A stretch of 64,000 bases of DNA from Inquilinus limosus (lineage in GTDB: Bacteria; Pseudomonadota; Alphaproteobacteria; DSM-16000; Inquilinaceae). Below are positions 60,710-64,000 of the stretch, piece after piece; the stretch's first letter is position 1, and each line of letters starts with the position of its first letter. The stretch is from positions 227 through 64,226 of the forward strand of contig NZ_NHON01000010.1 of assembly GCF_002195995.1 (NCBI RefSeq), written 5' to 3'. Both the position numbers and the translations under genes were made by a program. The notes under the pieces are model-generated. The model was not told the DNA's origin. It saw only the letters and a list, made by a program, of their open reading frames with translations, and searched no databases.

Positions 60710-62056
60710 CTACACCGGATCCTCCAGGCTGAACTGGCCGCTCTCGCCGTCATAGGCGAAGAGCTCGGCGTAGCGGCCCCAGGAGACGGCAGCGCGCAGG
60801 GTCTCCTCCGCCCGGTCCTCGGACATGAAATCCTCCAGTTCCTCGCTGAAGCGCAGCCGGGGGGCGCGGTGGCTCGGCCGCTCGTCCAGCACCCGCCGGA
60901 TCAGCGCCGCGATCGGCACATGCGCCAGGAGGTGCGCCGCGAACAGCCGCTTGCGGTGGTCGACGTCGGACTCGGCGAACAGCCTGCCATGCTCGGTCAG
61001 GTGGATGTCGCCATCGGCCATGTCGGCGAAGCGCAGCAGCTGCAGCGTCTCGGCGATCGGGAACAGCTCGTCCGCCTCCATCTGCAGCGTCGCCGCCAAG
61101 TCCGGCAGGTCGGCCCGGCCGTTATAGGGCGGCGCGGCCAGCGCCTCCATCAGGCCCGACATCAGGTTGGTCGAGACATGCGGCAGTTCCATGCCGATCC
61201 CCGTGCCGGGGAAGCCGCCCGCCGCCTTCGGCCCGGCCGTCTCCGCCGGCCCGCGGTTGGTCATGCGGGCATAGATGTCGTCGACCATCCGCCGGAACTC
61301 CGGGTCCAGGCGGTTGCGCGGATGCGGCAGGTCGATCCTGATCTCCGCCGCCACCCGGCCGGGGTTGGACGAGAAGATCAGGACGCGGTCGCACATCAGA
61401 ATCGCCTCCTCGATGTTGTGCGTCACCATCAGGATCGACTTGATCGGCAGCCGGCCCTCCATCCACAGGTCGATCAGGTCGGTGCGCAGCGTCTCCGCCG
61501 TCAGCACGTCCAGCGCCGAGAACGGCTCGTCCATCAGCATCAGCCGGGGATGCACCACCAGGGCGCGGGCGAAGCCGACGCGCTGGCGCATGCCGCCCGA
61601 CAGTTCCTTCGGATAGGCGCTCTCGAAGCCGTCCAGGCCGATCAGGTCGATCGCCTCGAGCGCCCGCCGCCGCCGCTCCGCCGCCGGGATGCCCTGGGCC
61701 TCCAGCCCGATCTCGACGTTCTGCAGCACAGTCAGCCAGGGGAACAGGGCGAAGCTCTGGAACACCATCGACAGGCCCTCGGACGGGCCGGCGACCGGGC
61801 GTCCGCACCAGCTGACCCGGCCGGCGCTGGGCGGCACCAGCCCGGCGATGATCCGCAGCAGCGAGGATTTGCCGGAACCGGACCGGCCGAGCAGCCCAAC
61901 GATCTCGCCCTCGCGGATGCTCATCGACACGTCGTCGAGCACCAGCAGGTCGTTGTCGCCCTTGTGATAGGCCTGCCGGACGCCGGCGATGTCGATCAGG
62001 ACCGGATTGTCGTTGGCAATCTTGGTGACCGGGGTGTGGGCAATGGTCTGGTACAT
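60710..62056 (-). CDS. NitT/TauT-type ABC transporter ATPase with C-terminal AAA-associated domain
   Basis: A 448-residue protein. Residues about 20-260 are an ABC ATPase: Walker A VGLLGRSGSGKSSLLRIIAG (about 53-72), Q-loop LSMVFQSFALFPWLTVLQNV, signature [20 protein letters not shown] (about 149-168), Walker B LMLMDEPFSALDVLTAETLR and switch MVTHNIEEA. Residues about 310-440 are a second, winged-helix-like module (LPDLAATLQMEADELFPIAE, LTEHGRLFAESDVDHRKRLF) found at the end of some NitT/TauT ATPases and probably regulatory. The start ATG 62056 lies 12 nt after the permease stop. No binding-protein gene is present in the window, so it may lie beyond or be absent. Confidence 0.9.
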   Translation of the reverse strand: MYQTIAHTPVTKIANDNPVLIDIAGVRQAYHKGDNDLLVLDDVSMSIREGEIVGLLGRSGSGKSSLLRIIAGLVPPSAGRVSWCGRPVAGPSEGLSMVFQSFALFPWLTVLQNVEIGLEAQGIPAAERRRRALEAIDLIGLDGFESAYPKELSGGMRQRVGFARALVVHPRLMLMDEPFSALDVLTAETLRTDLIDLWMEGRLPIKSILMVTHNIEEAILMCDRVLIFSSNPGRVAAEIRIDLPHPRNRLDPEFRRMVDDIYARMTNRGPAETAGPKAAGGFPGTGIGMELPHVSTNLMSGLMEALAAPPYNGRADLPDLAATLQMEADELFPIAETLQLLRFADMADGDIHLTEHGRLFAESDVDHRKRLFAAHLLAHVPIAALIRRVLDERPSHRAPRLRFSEELEDFMSEDRAEETLRAAVSWGRYAELFAYDGESGQFSLEDPV

Positions 62057-62067
62057 GGTCGTGGCCC

Positions 62068-63810
62068 TCAGTCGAGGCGCAGCCGGCGGGCGGCGAAGGT
62101 GAAGAGCGGCCGCCACAGCAGTCGGTTGAACAGCGAGACGAAGACCGACATCACGGCGATGCCGAGGACGATGCGCGGATAGTCGCCGGCGCAGGTGGCC
62201 TGGGCGATGTAGGCGCCGAGGCCGTGCGCGGTCAGGGTGGTGTCGCCCCAGCTCGCCACCTCGGCGACGATGCTGGCGTTCCAGGACCCGCCCGAGGCGG
62301 AGATCGCCCCGGTGACGTAGTAGGGGAAGATCCCGGGCAGGATCACCTTGCGCCACCAGTTCCAGCCGCCGATGCGGAAGCTGGCCGCCGCCTCCCGCAG
62401 GTCGGTCGGGAAGGCACTGGCGCCGGCGATGACGTTGAACAGGATGTACCACTGGGTGCCCAGCACCATCAGCGGCGCCAGCCAGATGTCGGGGTCGAGG
62501 CCCAGCCGGACGATCGCCACCACCGCGAAGGGGAAGGCGATGTTGGCCGGGAAGGCGGCCAGGAACTGGGCCAGCGGCTGCACTCGCTCGGCGACACGGG
62601 GGCGCAGGCCGACCCAGACGCCGATCGGCACCCAGACGACGGTCGCCAGCGCGATCAGCACGACGACGCGGATCAGGGTGAAGCTGCCCAGCAGCAGCAC
62701 CTCGCCGGCATCGCCCCAGCTCAGCTCCGTCGCCACGAAGCCGATGATCTGCCACAGGGCGTAGGCGATGGCGGCCAGCAGCAGGGCGGCGAAGCCCCAA
62801 TCGGCCGCGCGGCTGGACCAGAGGCGGGCGACCACGCTGTCGCCGGCCGTCCCGGCCGGGATGAAGGCGAAGCGCCGGCGCGACACGGTGCGCACCAGGA
62901 AGCCGACCGGCGACAGCGCCAGCTGGAACAGCCGGGTGCGCTGCACCAGCGTCAGCAGCCAGGAGCCCGGGGCGGTGGTGCCGGCCGACTGCTCGAACCG
63001 GAACTTCTCGGCCCAGGCCACCAGCGGCCGGAACAGCAACTGGTCATAGGCCAGGATCACCGCGCCCATCACCAGCACCGCCCAGCCGACGGCGGCCAGG
63101 TCGCGCTGGTCGATCGCCCGGGCGACATAGGAGCCGACGCCGGGCAGGGTGATGGTAGTGTCGCCGACCGAGATCGCCTCCGACGCCACCACGAAGAACC
63201 AGCCGCCCGACATCGACATCATGGTGTTCCACACCAGGCCGGGCATGGCGAAGGGCACCTCCAGCCGCCAGAAGCGCTGCCAGGAGGACAGGCGGAAGCT
63301 GCGGCTGGCCTCGTCCAGGTCGCGCGGCACGGTCTTCAGCGACTGATAGAAGCTGAAGGTCATGTTCCAGGCCTGGGAGGTGAAGATGGCGAAGACGGCG
63401 GCGCATTCGACGCCCAGCACCTGGCCCGGGAACAGGGCCATGAAGCCGACCACGGTGAAGGACAGGAAGCCCAGCACCGGCACCGACTGCAGGATGTCCA
63501 GGAGAGGGATCAGCACCATCTCCGCCCGCCGGCTCTTGGCCGCGGCGGTGGCGTAGACGAAGGTGAAGACCAGCGAGGCGACGATCGCCGCCAGCATGCG
63601 CAGCGTGGTGCGCAGCGCGTAGTCGGGCAGCGCCATCGGGTCGAGCGAGATCGGCGTCTGCTCGAGGCCGGCCAGAGGCGCCAAAGTGGCGCGGCCGCCA
63701 TGGGCGAGCAGCACGATGGCGCCGAAGACGAGGGAGAACGCCACCAGGTCCCAGAGATTGGGCAGGGTGCGCGGACGCTCCGCCGTGAGGGCGGGGGTGT
63801 GAAAGGCCAT
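62068..63810 (-). CDS. Double-length NitT/TauT-type ABC permease
   Basis: A 580-residue inner-membrane protein in which two permease domains are joined. Each has about six helices and its own EAA loop: TVPRDLDEASRSFRLSSWQR (first, about residues 160-180) and AFPTDLREAAASFRIGGWNW (second, about 460-480). FSLVFGAIVLLAHGGRATLA lies near the N-terminus. Most relatives form homodimers of one domain; the fusion makes a ready pseudo-dimer. It precedes the ATPase gene by 11 nt. A 25-codon upstream ORF and two hairpins lie in its leader. Substrate unknown: anion, sulfonate or metal-related transport are family options. Confidence 0.9.
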   Translation of the reverse strand: MAFHTPALTAERPRTLPNLWDLVAFSLVFGAIVLLAHGGRATLAPLAGLEQTPISLDPMALPDYALRTTLRMLAAIVASLVFTFVYATAAAKSRRAEMVLIPLLDILQSVPVLGFLSFTVVGFMALFPGQVLGVECAAVFAIFTSQAWNMTFSFYQSLKTVPRDLDEASRSFRLSSWQRFWRLEVPFAMPGLVWNTMMSMSGGWFFVVASEAISVGDTTITLPGVGSYVARAIDQRDLAAVGWAVLVMGAVILAYDQLLFRPLVAWAEKFRFEQSAGTTAPGSWLLTLVQRTRLFQLALSPVGFLVRTVSRRRFAFIPAGTAGDSVVARLWSSRAADWGFAALLLAAIAYALWQIIGFVATELSWGDAGEVLLLGSFTLIRVVVLIALATVVWVPIGVWVGLRPRVAERVQPLAQFLAAFPANIAFPFAVVAIVRLGLDPDIWLAPLMVLGTQWYILFNVIAGASAFPTDLREAAASFRIGGWNWWRKVILPGIFPYYVTGAISASGGSWNASIVAEVASWGDTTLTAHGLGAYIAQATCAGDYPRIVLGIAVMSVFVSLFNRLLWRPLFTFAARRLRLD

Positions 63811-63844
63811 TTTGTCCGTCCGAAGGGCAGGCAGTCGCGATCGC

Positions 63845-63893
63845 CGCGCGTCGTGACGGACGCGCGGTGCGGAACGGCCGGCGAAGTGCCGGC
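63845..63893 (-). promoter_or_regulatory. Two perfect hairpins in the permease leader
   Basis: GCCGGC-GAAGT-GCCGGC (63877-63893) directly follows the upstream ORF stop, and CGCGCGTC-GTGACG-GACGCGCG (63845-63866) comes next, ending 34 nt before the permease ATG. No T-run follows. They look like a translational control region. Confidence 0.55.
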
Positions 63894-63894
63894 G

Positions 63895-63972
63895 TCAGCC
63901 GAGCCTTCGGTCGTTCCCCTCCAGGGAGAGGCGCCGATAGGACGGACGATGATTACAGGTCAGGTGCTTCAT
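63895..63972 (-). CDS. 25-residue upstream ORF (leader peptide)
   Basis: On the minus strand GAGGTGAACC precedes an ATG that opens 25 codons: MKHLTCNHRPSYRRLSLEGN, then DRRLG and a TGA. The ribosome site is well placed, and the peptide has an ordinary rather than random look, with a Cys/His pair (TCNH) and several Arg. It ends next to two hairpins in the leader of the double permease gene. This arrangement suggests ribosome-dependent control of the transporter; the sensed signal is unknown. Confidence 0.55.
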   Translation of the reverse strand: MKHLTCNHRPSYRRLSLEGNDRRLG

Positions 63973-64000
63973 GGTTCACCTCGCACCGGCGCGGCCTGGC

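Noticed and set aside
63845-63866. Mini-ykkC (guanidine) riboswitch
   Set aside because: The two hairpins lack the paired ACGR loops that define that class.

Overview
This 64 kb window is a dense, GC-rich stretch of bacterial chromosome. The base composition, the LptD, ParE and RhlE sequences, the B12 uptake operon under a cobalamin riboswitch, and the TCATTGCGAGCGCAGCGAAG-type dispersed repeats all fit an alphaproteobacterium. A Rhodospirillales/Azospirillales-like soil or plant-associated organism is my best guess, but this is inference and no rRNA is present to fix it. I saw no tRNA, prophage, insertion sequence or CRISPR array.

Layout. 0-7 kb: an azoreductase with a divergent LysR regulator, then a cobalamin riboswitch and btuB-btuF-btuC-btuD for B12 uptake. 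7-19 kb: lptD, an rhlE-type DEAD-box helicase, two small hydrolases, a duplicated pair of lipoproteins, parE, a hotdog thioesterase, a 32-residue membrane protein beneath a large palindromic operator, an MFS exporter and a methyltransferase. 19-21 kb: a run of very small secreted or lipid-anchored proteins, two with glycine-zipper repeats, and a calcium-binding RTX protein. 21.7-25 kb: a polar amino-acid ABC transporter (binding protein and two permeases) with a divergent IclR regulator. 25-33 kb: an orphan 137-residue protein, a frameshifted membrane gene, a class III nucleotide cyclase, an arginase-family enzyme, and a Gram-negative (GN-class) sortase with its VIT/VWA target protein.

33-45 kb: an endonuclease Q-like PHP protein fused to a UvrD/Rep helicase, an EamA permease, a GST, an NAD-dependent sugar dehydrogenase/epimerase, then a Hen1 / 192-residue unknown / Pnkp RNA-repair cassette with overlapping genes, and a trypsin-like protease. 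45-47 kb: a second, larger RTX protein. 48-59 kb: a ten-gene catabolic locus (IclR regulator, two paralogous peptide-binding proteins, two permeases, metallo-amidohydrolase, two ATPases, RidA, SelA/DgaE-like PLP enzyme). Its logic is import of an N-substituted amino compound, hydrolysis, PLP-dependent elimination and clearance of the enamine/imine product. 60.7-64 kb: a NitT/TauT-type ATPase and a double-length permease preceded by a conserved-looking 25-codon upstream ORF.

A second layer is a set of dispersed palindromic elements in at least four families. A 137-bp family lies inside two genes in the same orientation and reading frame: it separates the start from the signal peptide of btuF and forms the linker of the EndoQ-UvrD fusion. 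A different family forms part of the sortase N-terminus. The strongest candidates for something undescribed are these in-frame elements, the EndoQ-UvrD fusion, the extra gene in the Hen1/Pnkp cassette, the 32-residue membrane protein with its operator, and the upstream ORF at the right edge.
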